Below, piece by piece: positions 35,600 to 46,390 of a stretch of 64,000 nucleotides of DNA. Source of the DNA: Escallonia rubra. Taxonomy: Eukaryota; Streptophyta; Magnoliopsida; Escalloniales; Escalloniaceae. Below the pieces are notes generated by a model. The model saw nothing but the letters and a program-made list of their open reading frames with translations. It made no database searches and was not told the origin of the DNA. Position numbers and translations under genes: made by a program. Where the stretch lies: the NCBI GenBank assembly GCA_033065855.1, contig JAVXUO010001110.1, positions 496,001-560,000 on the forward strand. Reading direction: 5' to 3'. Numbering within the stretch: position 1 is the stretch's first letter; each line of letters starts with the position of its first letter.

Positions 35600-37229
35600 T
35601 GTTGCCGTGGAAAGATGGTTCGGATGCCACGTAGAGGCACCACAAAGGATGCAGTCTGAGTTGGCTTCCAGGTAGACAAAGTGGGAGACAACAAGGATGG
35701 AGTAAGGGCTGAGAGCAAGGCTCCCCAGGCAGGTCGCGAGGGCTGGCAGCGCCGCGTAAGCAGGGGGGCGACGAACAGGTGCGACAGTCAACAGCCGACA
35801 GTCCGCGTCAAGGGTGCAGCGTCAATGATCCAACGTCAGGAGTCCGAATGTCTTTCCCTCACTAGAAATCCAGAGAGAATGGGTTTTAGAGAGAGAAAGT
35901 GAAAATGTCAAATAAGAGAGAAGTCCTTGAATAAGCTCCAGAATCCACTATATATAGGCACAAATATGCGCGTGTCATCAGCCGACATGTGTCGTCCTCC
36001 AAGAGTGACACGTCGCCGTAGGGGGTCCCACAGTATTGATTATCCGTCGAATATGCCGGTCCCCGAGTTCGTGCCGCTCTGCCCTTGCAGCGTCCCTCTA
36101 CCTGTCTGAGGAGACTGACCACACCGCGGTAGCATGGTCAGAGCAGCCCGTTGCCCCAGCCTCCAGTCCAAGCCCTTACTAAATCCCACAAGATGCGTCA
36201 TGAGACGCGCAGAGATCCTGACAGCGGTGAGGGTTGCCCCTGCAGCCAACTGCCAGGCGTACCGGACACGATGCCCCCCGAGGACCTGCTCCCGTCCTGG
36301 AGTGACCCGCGGTTCATTGCCCCGACAATGTCAATGATCAACGGTGATATGAGTGCACATGCTCACAGCTCGATACTCGGAGTCCGTAGTGGGGGTCCTC
36401 GTGCTGGACCATTACGAGCGGAGCCCCTAAGATCCCGTCGGTTGATTGTGAGGGCGAGGGTCGGAGCCCCCGGTTGATTGAGCGGACAAGGGCCGGAGCC
36501 CGTCACTTTGATCGAGCTGGCAAGGGCATGATGGTTGCGAGCCCGTCCCGCCGCGAGGGCCAGAGCCCGTCACTTTGATCGAGTCGGCGAGGGCATGAGG
36601 GTTGCGAGCCCGTCCCGCCGCGAGGGCCGGAGCCCGTCACTTTGATTGAGACGGCGATGGCTATAAGGTTGCGAGCCCATCCCGGTGCGAGGGCCGGAGC
36701 CCGTCGCTTTGATTGAGCCGGCGAGGGCATTAGGATTGCGAGCCCGTCACGGCGCGAGGGCCGGAGCCCGTCACTTTGATTGAGACGGCGATGGCTATAA
36801 GGTTGCGAGCTCATCCCGGTCCGAGGGCCGGAGCCCCGTCGCTTTGATTGAGCCGGCGAGGGCATTATGGCTGCGCGCCCGTCCCGCCGTGAGGGCCGGA
36901 GCCCCGTCACTTTGATTGAGCCGGCGACAGAGCTTCGCGTTACTGAAGATAGCGGGTGAGTGTTGTTGGAGCGAGAAGTCAGTGCCGCTCGGCAAGTTCC
37001 CCCCTTCGCAGGGCAATGGAGGCCGACCCCCTTGGGGTGGCCGACCCCCTTAAGGTGGCCGACCCTATTGGGGGGAGCACACTTTCGATTGCCGTCCGGA
37101 TGCTCGAGGCGCGGAGCACTTTGACCGAGCAATGATGTTGAGTGATGTTGACCGCCAAATGGGTGACGTGTTGCGCCACTGGGATCTCTTAGCGGGCCCC
37201 AGGGTGCGGTCCAGAATAGGTTGTGAACA
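35600..37229 (+). mobile_element. Solo LTR, 1.6 kb, same family as 4018-6227
   Basis: It starts TGTTGCCGTGG and ends TTGTGAACA, flanked by a perfect 5-bp duplication, TAATT (35595-35599 and 37230-37234). It shares with the first copy the left part, including AAGGATGGAGTAAGG-like, ACACGTC, GGGGTCC and GAGCGGAGCCCC blocks, a TATA-like CTATATATAGG at about 35948, and the right end. The centre is again a 67-bp minisatellite but of a different sequence. The 253-codon minus-strand frame across it is a repeat artefact. Confidence 0.85.
36432..36930. repeat. 67-bp minisatellite inside solo LTR
   Basis: CCCGTCACTTTGAT recurs at 36499, 36566 and 36633 (67-bp steps) and continues to about 36905 with variants. 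Each unit has GAGCC or GAGACGGCGA, GGTTGCGAGCC, CCCGTCCCG and GAGGGCCGGAG blocks. There are about seven copies. Confidence 0.88.
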
Positions 37230-37309
37230 TAATTTTTTGCCTTAGTACAAGGAGATGGCGACAAGATCTAGTCCAGCTGCAATGGTAGCCATAGAGTGTG
37301 AGAACTAGT

Positions 37310-37600
37310 CCATCTTTTGAGCGGTATGTGACATTCCCTATTATGATTAATGGTTTTTGAAGGATTGCAAACAATGGATTGGATTTGATGGTTGTCACTT
37401 AAAAGGTACCTATAATGCTGTGTTGCTATCTACTCTAATTATTGATGGAAGCATCGGGTTATTTCCTATTGCAATTGTTGCGGTAGAAAGTGAGACAAAG
37501 GACAAGTGGGAATTTCTTTTAACACCTTATGGGCAGGGTAAGGAAGATCAACTGTGGACTTTTATGTGTGGGAATTTATCATGACTGTAACAATTCTTTT
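37310..37600 (+). pseudogene. MULE transposase fragment
   Basis: The frame from 37357 reads KDCKQWIGFDGCHLKGTYNA, then VLLSTLIIDGSIGLFPIAIV and AVESETKDKWEFLL. FDGCHLKG..(x)n..LL.A...DG....FPIA..VVE.E....W..FL is the core of the MULE transposase domain, including the catalytic-domain aspartates. It opens at TTG, not ATG, and is cut off after about 75 residues, so it is a fragment. It lies just outside the solo LTR and no MULE ends were found around it. Confidence 0.8.
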
Positions 37601-38334
37601 TTCGAAAGTTTTCTCCGTCCTTCCTCCCAAGTCTTTGCACGAAGGATGGGAAGAACGGATGACTACATTATTTGCTCGATGTGGAATTCATATCTTTCGA
37701 ACACGCCCTTTCACTTGAGGGCCTAGCATGTGAAGAATTAGACTAGATGACGGTTGATGAATTAATTTTTTTATTTATTTTGCCGGGCCTGAATCGATCA
37801 TATTTAATATCATGTAAAAATATTCAACTCTAAACCAATTGGTAATAAGGAGAGAGAGCACAAGGCTTATGTATTGAAGTATCCTTTATTAGCCCAGTGT
37901 GGAAGTAATATATCTCAACATATCTCTTTTCTTTGAATCCCTTCTCCAATTGTTGAATAACACTGATTTAATTTGTTGTATCACGTAATTTTTGCCACTT
38001 CTATGGCAAATTGCATTACTATGCACAATGCTATTTGACTATCCCGATTTTACGTCCGGTTGTAACTTTTTTTAGCACAGCCTAGGAGACGCTAAATAGA
38101 TATCTAATGGTTTTAGATTTCGATCATATCTTCTCTTCTCTGCTTGTTAACATTAATAGATAAACTCAAGGGGTTAACTTAGAGGTTGAAAAATAATGAA
38201 ATGAGCAGTTATACCATATTTTTAGTGTTTGACTCTTAGTAGGTGTGTTGTTTGGTTTGCTCTTAGCCGTCATTAAATATTGTCCCTTGAGATTTCAAGG
38301 TTATTTACAAGATGCATGTGTGGTGCTCGCCGGT
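37600..38334. other. Intergenic before the WIP tandem array
   Basis: AT-rich DNA with no recognised gene. Homology to the other array units starts at about 38335. Confidence 0.5.
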
Positions 38335-38768
38335 AACACAGTAAGTAGACGTGCTAGAGTGTTAAGAACACATCCTTTGTAGGTATGAATTCTTTAGAGT
38401 AATGGATATGTGTTAAGGAGATACTATTTTCTTGCCATATGGTCCCGAAACGCCACGTAACCACAAATTTCGATAACACGTCAATATTCCCTCTAAAAGT
38501 TGTCATTCTCTTCTCTCCATATCTAGTTACCGACCCGAGCCATTGAAGGGTTGTCCATTTGAAGTAGAAAATAAAAGCGCGGGTGTATGGTCACACACAT
38601 CCTACACTTCGTAAGCGACTGTTAATTGGCATGTCACAAAAAGAAATTGGCATGATTCAAGAGAAAAAGGCTACTCTGTTCTTAGGCAATATGACTTAGC
38701 AAAAAAGGAAATCAATAATTATGTCATTATCTATGCTAACCCATCATAAGGGCAAAGAAGTAATTCCA

Positions 38769-38883
38769 ATGGTTCCCAAAACCGGTGGCTTTGGATACAG
38801 CCCACCCACCGGAATCTCCAAACTTCGTGCTCTTGCACACCTACCCATCACTTTCTTATATCTCTGCTCAATCACTATAAATA
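38769..38883 (+). promoter_or_regulatory. Conserved WIP promoter block and TATA box, unit 1
   Basis: A block of about 90 bp starting ATGGTTCCCAAAACCGGTGG and ending CCATCACTTTC is almost identical in all three units (also from 46472 and 56044). It stands just upstream of the TATA box TATAAATA (38876-38883), which is 135 bp before the ATG. The block happens to be open in one frame, but it lies upstream of the TATA box, so it is read as promoter and not as an upstream ORF. Confidence 0.65.
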
Positions 38884-39010
38884 ACACCCAAGCGCAAGTC
38901 CAACTTCATCCACGTACATCACAAGTCCTGAAGACCCACTTGACATTACATTCGAAAAATCAATCAGTTCCACTTGTTGTCTTGAATTTCCCCCAAAGAA
39001 AAGAAGAAGA

Positions 39011-39277
39011 ATGAGTTCGGGAAGCAGAGCTTGGATTGCAGCAGCGAGCGTTGGGCTAGTGGAAGCGCTAAAAGATCAAGGCTTTTGCAGATGGAATCAC
39101 ACCATCAGATCCATACACCACCATGCCAAGTCCAACCTCAGGTCCTTCTCTCAGACCAAGAAGTTCTCTTCTTCATCGTCTGCGGTGGTTGCCAGCAGGC
39201 TCAGAGACGAGAAGGCCAGGCGAGCGGAGGAGTCTCTGAGGACAGTCATGTACCTCAGCTGTTGGGGTCCCAACTGA
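39011..39277 (+). CDS. Wound-induced protein (WIP/DUF3774), tandem copy 1
   Basis: This is an intact intronless gene of 88 residues, the usual size for the family. The N-terminus MSSGSRAWIAAASVGLVEAL continues KDQGFCRWNHTIRSIHHHAK, the conserved helix and CRWN block. A serine-rich linker (about residues 46-60) follows, then a charged segment REDEKA-like (LRDEKARRAEES) and the signature MYLSCWGPN. No signal peptide or membrane segment is apparent. In other plants the family is induced by wounding, low oxygen or immunity cues; the biochemical role is unknown. The TATA box is 135 bp upstream. It differs from copies 2 and 3 by very few residues (F in TKKF instead of L). Confidence 0.93.
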   Translation: MSSGSRAWIAAASVGLVEALKDQGFCRWNHTIRSIHHHAKSNLRSFSQTKKFSSSSSAVVASRLRDEKARRAEESLRTVMYLSCWGPN

Positions 39278-39500
39278 CGTTACAAGTAAATAAATATGAA
39301 GGGTTCATTGTAAACGAGCTCTGATTTAGCTGAACATGTATTGCTCCTGTAATTATATGGAATGAATTAGTAGCTATTGCAAATCCATCCTTGCAAACTG
39401 ACAAAGCTAAAACTTGTAGTGGCAAAGCTTGAACTTGTCACGAAACTTTAAAAGGTCGAAGGAACAATGACACATTTTGGTGACAAAGTTTGGAAACAGT

Positions 39501-39700
39501 GACCACCAAGCGCGTAGGTCAGCTGGTAAGGGGTTGTCCTAGCTTAACCAGAGGTCTCGTGTTCGAGCCCTGGGAATGCAGCTGCGTTAAAACTTGGTAG
39601 GGAGAGCTTTTCCGCCCATGTGGTCCTGCCCGGCTCGAACCCGGATTAGTCGGCTCCCAATGTGGTGTCCGGAAACCGGGTGGTCTAACAAAAAAAAAAA
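39501..39700 (+). mobile_element. tRNA-derived SINE, full length
   Basis: This is a 200-bp insert ending in a run of A, flanked by GTTTGGAAACAGT (39488-39500 and 39701-39713), a 13-bp target duplication or 16 bp counting the As. The head has A-box-like GTAGGTCAGCTGGTAAGG (about 39515) and B-box-like TGTTCGAGCCC (about 39560), as in RNA polymerase III promoters of tRNA-like SINEs. Unit 2 has the empty site with a single GTTTGGAAACAGT at about 47196. A truncated sister copy opens the window at 1-109. Confidence 0.9.
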
Positions 39701-39713
39701 GTTTGGAAACAGT

Positions 39714-40304
39714 ACTAAATTAGCGCTTAGAATTGTCTGTGAGAACAACCCAAAAAGTGAATATATGCAAATAGAGCGGCCATAATTTATCTGAAATTAG
39801 TAACTTTGCTTTCTTATCTCCTCCTACTATTGTTTTTGTTGCATCAGAAAAGGAAGAACGCATGTAATAAAAGAAAGCAGCAGCTTTATCTTGTGAAAGA
39901 ATTCAAGATTATTGTGATCCATTCACCATGCTCTTATTTGTGATAGAGTTAGATGATAGCAGGGCAAGTTCTTAACTAATCCAAAAATTATAAATCTTAC
40001 GAACTTATGTTGAGGAATATTGTGAAAAATTTTAGGCTTATGGTTTGACCATGTACAACCATTGCTCATTTTCTATGTCATTAATTTACCACTGCAATTT
40101 TGAATCATTCATTCACTTAGCATTGCTATAAAATCCTAGATCAGAGATGGAATTTTATCTCATATGCTAGTTTTATTTTTTTAGGTATATGAAATTTTAT
40201 CTTCATATTAGAGAGAGAGCGGTTTTCAAAAGATGAAATAGTCAAACCTAAGTATTAATAAATTATAATGTAGAGTAGGTAGAGTTCTAGATTTTCTTTT
40301 ACCT
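39714..40304. other. Unit 1 WIP 3' flank
   Basis: Non-coding DNA that matches unit 2 at about 48000-48500 and unit 3 at about 57290-57600. No gene recognised. Confidence 0.55.
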
Positions 40305-40313
40305 ATTTTTTAA

Positions 40314-41042
40314 GGGGTAATTAGCTAATGACTCTCTATACTATACTCAGTGTGCGATTTCCCTCCATCTACTTTAAAATTAACCACTAAACCCAAATTC
40401 ACCCCCCCCCCTCCCACCCCCCCACCTCTTACGGAAATTGAGCACGTTAGATGGGTCCGTTATAAATAACGTGAAATGGCCAAAATACTCTTATTTTCTT
40501 ACCCTATTTAAGTTTAATATCATTCTTTCAACTTCTTTCTCCCTTCTCACACTTTTACTCAATCCCATATAAATACACATACACGCACACCCAACACACA
40601 CAGTCAACACACGTACACACACATAAAACACACATATGCACAGTGAACACACACACACACTGCTCTCTCTCTCTCACTCACTCATTCACACAAAAAATTG
40701 AACACACCTACCCACCTACACATCGACTGCACACAAACCTAGCATACCGAACACACACACACACAACACACTGCATACACACCGAATAGACCCAAGAAAA
40801 ACACACACACACACAATCTCTCTACAAGCACACACGCACAATGTTTATGTGTGAGCGTTTGTGGGTGTGCACAGTGGGGTGATGGGTGTGTGCACAGTTA
40901 GAAGGAAGGGGGAAAAGGGGCTGACCTGATGGGGGGACATGTGAGTGGAAAGTTGGGAGAAATGGGGTGGGGTAAGATGGGTGGGAGGGGGGGGGGGGAA
41001 TCGCACACTGTATATAGTACAGGGGTCATTAGCTAATTACCC
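40314..41042. mobile_element. Non-autonomous MULE-like TIR element (copy D, short)
   Basis: The ends GGGGTAATTAGCTAATGAC and GTCATTAGCTAATTACCC are inverted repeats. The flanks are ATTTTTTAA at 40305-40313 and 41043-41051 (9 bp). The interior is almost entirely ACAC- and CT-rich low complexity. Unit 2 (about 48515-48530) and unit 3 (about 58998-59025) have the same flanking DNA without the element, so it inserted after the units separated. Confidence 0.87.
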
Positions 41043-41249
41043 ATTTTTTAAAATTATACAAGGCTTACTAACCCTTCTCTAGATTTGTTTGGAATAAATA
41101 TGTACTTATACATATGCACTTAGGTAGCTGGATTTCTAGCACTGAAAAATAAGTCAACATGTTATGTAAACATAAAGCGACCGCTTGAAGTTGTTATGGT
41201 GTAACAATTGTATATATTTTCTAGAACTACACTGCTTATGTCTATATTT

Positions 41250-41700
41250 TATAATTTCTTAATGGCCAAGACCGTTGTGGTTGTCTTGGTGGTGGTGGTA
41301 CATAGTAATAATGGTGGTGGTGGAAGAAAGTTACTGGTAATGGCGGCGACGATGGTGATAGCGCGAAAGTGGAGCAGGAAAAATGACAGCATAGTGGTCA
41401 TGATGGTGGATGTAGCGTGTTCGAAATGAAGGTGGTGTAGGCAACAACCTTGAGATTGTTGTGGTGGCGACATCATCTTGGTGGTGGTGTTGGTAGCGAA
41501 GAGGGCCCTGGTGTGGTGAAAGTGGCACTGTTATCCCGATAGTGGTAGCATTGGTTGTGGTGGTGGGGGTGAAGGTGTGATGGTAGCAGTCTTGATGGTG
41601 GCAGCGGCAATTTTGTGGTGCAGGTGGCAGCATAGTGTGTAGCAATGATGTGAGCGGCAACTTGAAGGTGGTGGTAGTGTTGGTGCAAGTAGCGATGATG
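41250..41700. repeat. GGTGGT-rich repeat, unit 1
   Basis: The repeat begins AATGGCCAAGACCGTTGTGG and runs through TGG-triplet-rich DNA. It is homologous to 48700-49690 (unit 2) and 59230-59900 (unit 3), and similar in style to 23640-23980. The open frames on both strands are low complexity. Confidence 0.7.
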
Positions 41701-41752
41701 ACGAAGTCATTAATTACAGAGTAAATACTTTTTCTACAAATAATTGAAGCAA

Positions 41753-42842
41753 TTTAGATAGCGTTTGACATGATTTTTTTTCCTAGTTTTGTCTCCAGTT
41801 TTGTAAACTTAAGGGAAAAAACTCGTTGGATAGACAATTTTCGTTTTTTTTCCTTCAGTTTTTAAAACGAGGCTGTTTTAGAAAACTTTATTTTGGAGTT
41901 TTGGGTTTTCAGTTTTAATTTTTGTTTTGAGATCCAACCTCCAAACTCTGTTAGAAGTAAAAGAAATGAGCCAATTTTAACAAAATCCATTTCTTTAGGT
42001 GGTCATCCACCCCCACCACACAAACACACACCACCGCTGGTTGTTAGCACCACCATGTGCCACCATCCCCCCCTCCCCACCCCCACCANACAAACACACA
42101 ACACCACCGCCGGTTGTTAGCACCACCATGTGCCACCATCCCCTTCCCTACCCCTACCCCTACCATACAAAACACATCACCACTGTTGGTTGTTACCATC
42201 CTCTTCTTCCCTCCCCTACCCCACACAAAAGCACCACCACCGGCGGCTATAACCACTGGCACCACCCACCATCGCTGCCCAAATATCTAGGCCACCACTG
42301 TCGATTCTTCATGTTTCATGACCATCAATTTGTCCTGCTACCACCACCATGATCAACCGTCAAATTTCTTGCCCAGTGCCAGTTTACCACCATCAGATCT
42401 GGGGTTTGAAGGGTCAATAATGGTGCCTCTGACTACGGAAGCGAAGTCGTCGTCGACGGCGGTGGAGGTCCTTGCCAAGCGCCAGTTTACCACCATCAGA
42501 TCTGGGGTTTAAAGGGTCAATAATGGTGCCTCTGACTATGGAGGCCAAGTCGTTATCGACGGTAGTGGAGGCCAATTTGTCGGAGGTGGCGATGGTGGCC
42601 AAGTCATCGGCGATGGGTGGTGGTGAAGGTTTGTTGGTCGACTTCGAGTGGTGGTGGAGGAATGTTAAGCTATAGTGTCCTAACAGAATGAATTGAAAAA
42701 AAGGAACAAAAAAAAATAATAAACAACAACACTTCAATCAAATGTTACACTGTTTTTGTAAAAAAACAAAAACTAAATTGGTTTCAATTTTTATTTTTTT
42801 TAAAATTAAAAACTAAAACAACAAATAATTTCAAACAGAGCT
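41753..42842. mobile_element. Unclassified DNA-type insert, unit 1
   Basis: The stretch from about GCGTTTGACATG to CAAACAGAGC interrupts sequence that is continuous in unit 2 (about 49735-49770). The ends are weak inverted repeats (GTTTGA / TCAAAC) followed by T- and A-rich tracts. The interior is CCACCA-rich and includes a duplicated block (GCCAGTTTACCACCATCAGA at about 42380 and 42481). It has one ambiguous base at 42090. Superfamily not determined. Confidence 0.5.
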
Positions 42843-43399
42843 TAAGTTTTCAAGTTCCATATGGGCCTTTTCACATTCGTTTGAAAATTACACTCTACAT
42901 GGATGAATCTTCTATAGTTAATAAAGTAGCCTTTGTCAGATCGAAAAATTGTTAATTTCTAGAACTATTATTATTATTATTATTATGTTATGATTGTGCT
43001 AATAAAATTTTGTTCGTCCAAAACATTCCTTGCACGTGTAAGGCCTCTTAACGACTTCTTTCTATCGCGCAACAATTATGCTCTGTCAGATTCACCAAGG
43101 GATTGACCTCGGGAACTTACAAGTGCAATTTTTCAACTAAAGTCAAGTAGACTTAAAGCAAATGGGTACCCGCTCGATACCCATCTCTGGTAGGAGTCTA
43201 GGGGGCGCGGGCAAGATTTATCAAAATTTATGGACACTATTTTCTTGGACTGTGCCCGACGCACCTTGGCTGAGTATACCTGTGGCAGTGGGGTTACCCA
43301 AGGTTTGATCTCCCTCCTTATCTTACATGTTCCTATTTTTTTCCTACCCCCCACACTATGCAAAATAAAACACATAACAACTTTTACTTTCATTACTTT

Positions 43400-44839
43400 T
43401 GTTAGATGGTATATTAATGGCAATTACCTTTTTTCTTATTTTCTTATATTTAGAACATTCTAGAGTTCTCCTAACTTATAAAAGATTCTCTTTTCTATTT
43501 CTGGTAGGATAATTTTATCTTACCTATATAAAGGCCCCATCCCCATTGTACTTAGTTTTATAATGCTCTCTAATATAATTATTTTTTCCTTCAGAGCCAT
43601 ACGATCCGCCGGTTTGAGAGTCTTTCAACTATTTTTGCAAACTCCGGTAGACGGCCTTCTGCCGTTCGTCGGGCACTCGGGCCAATTCATGTGCTTTTGT
43701 GTTCTTTTCGTACTCTTCTTTTCTTCTTGAGTTCATAATTTTGGTCTTTCTTTCCTGCCATTTCTACACAATGATTTTCGCTTATGCTGAAACCTTAGCC
43801 ACCACTCACCCTTATTGTTCATCAACTCTAGCTTATCTCTTTTGCTCAAAATAAAATAAAAAAAATTGTTTCCTTTTCCAGTTACCTCTATCGATTTCCT
43901 TTAGCCCAAATCCTAATCCTATACCCCGATAAGATTCCGTTCCCTCCACCGATCACAACGCTGCCAACCATGCCAACATGCCTCTCATTCAGTTCCTGCA
44001 ATGGATCCTGCTCTTGTCTTTGTTCTGACTCTTACCTTGTTCTTAGTTGTCAGACATCACCCTGAGATCTTTATGGTCGTCCGACCTCGTCCCGGGACTC
44101 CTGCTCTGTTCTTAGTCTACGGACCTCGTTCTGGGACTACTGCCTTATTCTTAGTTGCTAGACCTCACCTCGAGACTTTATAGTCATCGGACCTCACCCC
44201 GAGACTCCTGCTTTGTTCTTAGTCTATGGATCTCATTCTAGGACTCTTTCCTTGTTCTTAGTCGCCGGATCTCACCTCAAAATTTTATGGTCATCAGACA
44301 TCGCCCCCGGAACTGTGCTCTGTTCTTAGTCTACGGACCTCGTTCTGGGACTCATGTCTTGTTCTTAGTTGTTGGACCTCACCCAGAGACTTTGTGGTCG
44401 TCGGACTTCGCCCCAAGACTCCTGATCTATTCTTAGTCACCGGACCTTGCCCGAGACCTTGATGGTTGTTGGACTTCGCCCCGAGACTCTTGTCTGTTTT
44501 CACATTGCCGGACTCTACACATGGAATTCATCTCAACTTGGATCTCACATAGTGCAGCTAGTAACAAGACACCGCTCCAGACTTAACATCCAAACTCAAG
44601 CCTGTTCGTTCTCTACCAACTTGAGTTTGAGGAGGGATGTTAGATGATATATATTAATATGAGAATTACCTTCTCCCTATTGTCCTATGTCTAGAACATT
44701 ATAGAATTATAATAACGTATATAGGATTCTCTTTTTTATTTCTAGTAGGATAGTTTTCTCTTATCTATATAATTGCCTCATTGTACTTAATTTTATAGTA
44801 CTCTCTAATATAATATTTTTCCCTTCACATTTTCTATTA
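43400..44839 (+). mobile_element. Small non-autonomous LTR element, unit 1
   Basis: Direct repeats of about 190 bp lie at 43400-43593 and 44638-44827, both starting TGTTAGATG.TATAT and ending CCTTCA. TCAGAGCCATACGA follows the first (decayed Met-tRNA primer site). GAGTTTGAGGAGGGA precedes the second (polypurine tract). The ACTTT duplication sits at 43395-43399 and again at 44840-44844, so the 3' end may extend 12 bp past the LTR match. The internal part (about 1 kb) has no gag or pol and is largely a tandem array. Unit 2 (about 51985) and the start of unit 4 (about 63360) have the empty site. Confidence 0.82.
44030..44520. repeat. ~106-bp higher-order tandem array inside LTR element
   Basis: The motif TTCTTAGT recurs at about 44039, 44110, 44151, 44216, 44256, 44323, 44361 and 44431, alternating steps of about 40 and 66 bp. 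The combined unit is about 106 bp, present about 4.5 times. Each half-unit has a GGACCTC..CC.GAGACT-like block, so the array itself arose from a shorter repeat. Confidence 0.75.
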
Positions 44840-45582
44840 ACTTTTAAGCTTTAATGGAACCTTAAGACTTAAACATAATGCTCCCAACTCCAAAAAATTC
44901 AGGCAACTAAGATCATAAGAAATTATTAAAACCACTTCAGTACAGTAATTAGTTGGGTTTGAGTACTAAGAACACATTCTTTGCACGTGTGGATTCTTTA
45001 GAATAGTGGGCGTGTGTTAAGAAGACATTATTTTCTTCCTATACGGTCTCGAAATGCCACATAACCATAATTACAAGTAACTCAATTCCCTCTAGAAATT
45101 GTCCTTGAATAGTGAATTGAAGAGGAAAATCAGAGCACGGGTGTACGGTGGCATTGTTTTAAGTGGAGCTCGACTTCAATTCAAAGATGCTATTATAATG
45201 AAGGTATTGTATACCTTTTTGGGAAGGTACTTTTGGTGTATGTTTTTCGCTCTAGGTCTTTTTATATCTATGTTTGTTCGGGCTCAGAGATACAGGGAGA
45301 GAAAATGGCAATAGAGAAAAGGAGTTGGATTTCTGATTGTAAACATTATTGATTAATGAAATCGAAGCCTGGTCATACATACTCCAAGTACGTAGACACA
45401 CTAGTGAACCTCCTAAATCTTGTGTCCTGCTTTTGTTTTTTTTTATTTCTCATTTTTATTCTTAGATATATTGTTGCGTTGTTGTACCATTTTTTGTAAC
45501 ACACGTATCCTACATCTCGTAGGCATTGTCAATTGCATTTTTCAAGAGAAATTATCATGTCTCAAGAGAAAAAGGCTAAAGG

Positions 45583-46390
45583 TGGGTTTTACAACGCAAT
45601 TAAGTAATTAAAATTTTCAATGATTTTTAATTAAGTGTGTTTCATAACGCTTAACGTTGTATCACTTAAAAAATTAATTTCTACTAAAAATAGACAAAAA
45701 AATTAAGTCATTGTGGACTTATTAAATGCTTATCACTTAATTCGAAGTGAAAATTTTACATAAAAAAAAATAATTACCACCGTAATGTTATCTCAATGAA
45801 TTTGCTAACAACACAATCTCTACCACACTACAACCACCACTACTACTATCAATCACTTTTGCTACCAGCGCCACAATTACCATGACCTAGCCACCACCAC
45901 AACACCATCGCCGCCATCAGCACGTCCACGTCCGTCAAAATCATATAAATATTCATCACACAACAACAAATGTCATGAACGCCATGTCGTTGCCTATTGC
46001 TACCACCATAATTACTAACATCATGTCTTCATGCACCACAGCTGTCATCATTGATACCTTTTTGTTGCCACCACCACCGTTATTACTACATTGTCACTAC
46101 CACCATCACCACCAACAACATTTTGGCAAAAACAAAAAAACTTATAAAGTACATAAATAAATCCATAAAATTAAATAAATCCATAATATTGGTAAGATGG
46201 ATAAATTTATAAATGGAATAATTTTTAGACATTTGGCTTCGATTTATCAAACATATTAACTTAGTTTTCAATAAGAATCCAGTCTCTTAAAGTTTTTAAT
46301 TTTACAAATTTAACATTTATTCTTTTGGCACTTAAATTTTAATTTTATCAAACAAGATGTAACTCTAATTTTCAAATATCATCATCGTAG
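45583..46390. mobile_element. CCACCA-rich insert in unit 2
   Basis: Compared with unit 1 (about 38670-38690), extra DNA appears between GAGAAAAAGGCTA and CATTAGGTCTAAGC. It begins AAGGTGGGTTTTACAACGC, has CCACCA-rich centre DNA and ends with TTATCAAACA-type motifs. It resembles 24920-25560. The ends and target duplication are not clear, and about 13 bp of unit-1 sequence are missing at the site. Confidence 0.5.

Larger units (their letters stand above)
38335..44860 (+). repeat. WIP tandem array, unit 1
   Basis: This is the first of three homologous units. Shared landmarks in order are: GTTAAGAACACAT...GTGGATTC-like start (38370), the conserved promoter block (38769-38857), the WIP gene, a 3' flank with AACATGTATTGCTCCTG, the GGTGGT-rich stretch (about 41250), TTCGTCCAAAAC (43012), AAATGGGTACCCGCT (43160) and AATAAAACACA...CATTACTT (43365). 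The corresponding positions in unit 2 are 44970, 46470, 46718, 47040, 48700, 49875, 50017 and 51968. Unit 1 carries its own SINE, MULE and LTR mini-element. Confidence 0.85.

Noticed and set aside
36503-37264. 253-codon minus-strand open frame
   Set aside because: It runs through the 67-bp minisatellite of a solo LTR; the repeat has no stops in this frame, and there is no domain.
38721-39014. Short frame upstream of WIP copy 1 (VPKTGGFGYSPPTGISKLRA), also present in units 2 and 3
   Set aside because: It starts about 150 bp upstream of the TATA box, so it is unlikely to be translated; conservation is explained by the recent duplication of the promoter.
39031-39324. 97-codon frame overlapping WIP copy 1 (similar ones at 46681 and 56369)
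   Set aside because: Shadow frame of the WIP gene.
39553-39575. tRNA gene
   Set aside because: The B-box belongs to a SINE; the sequence does not form a full cloverleaf with an acceptor stem.
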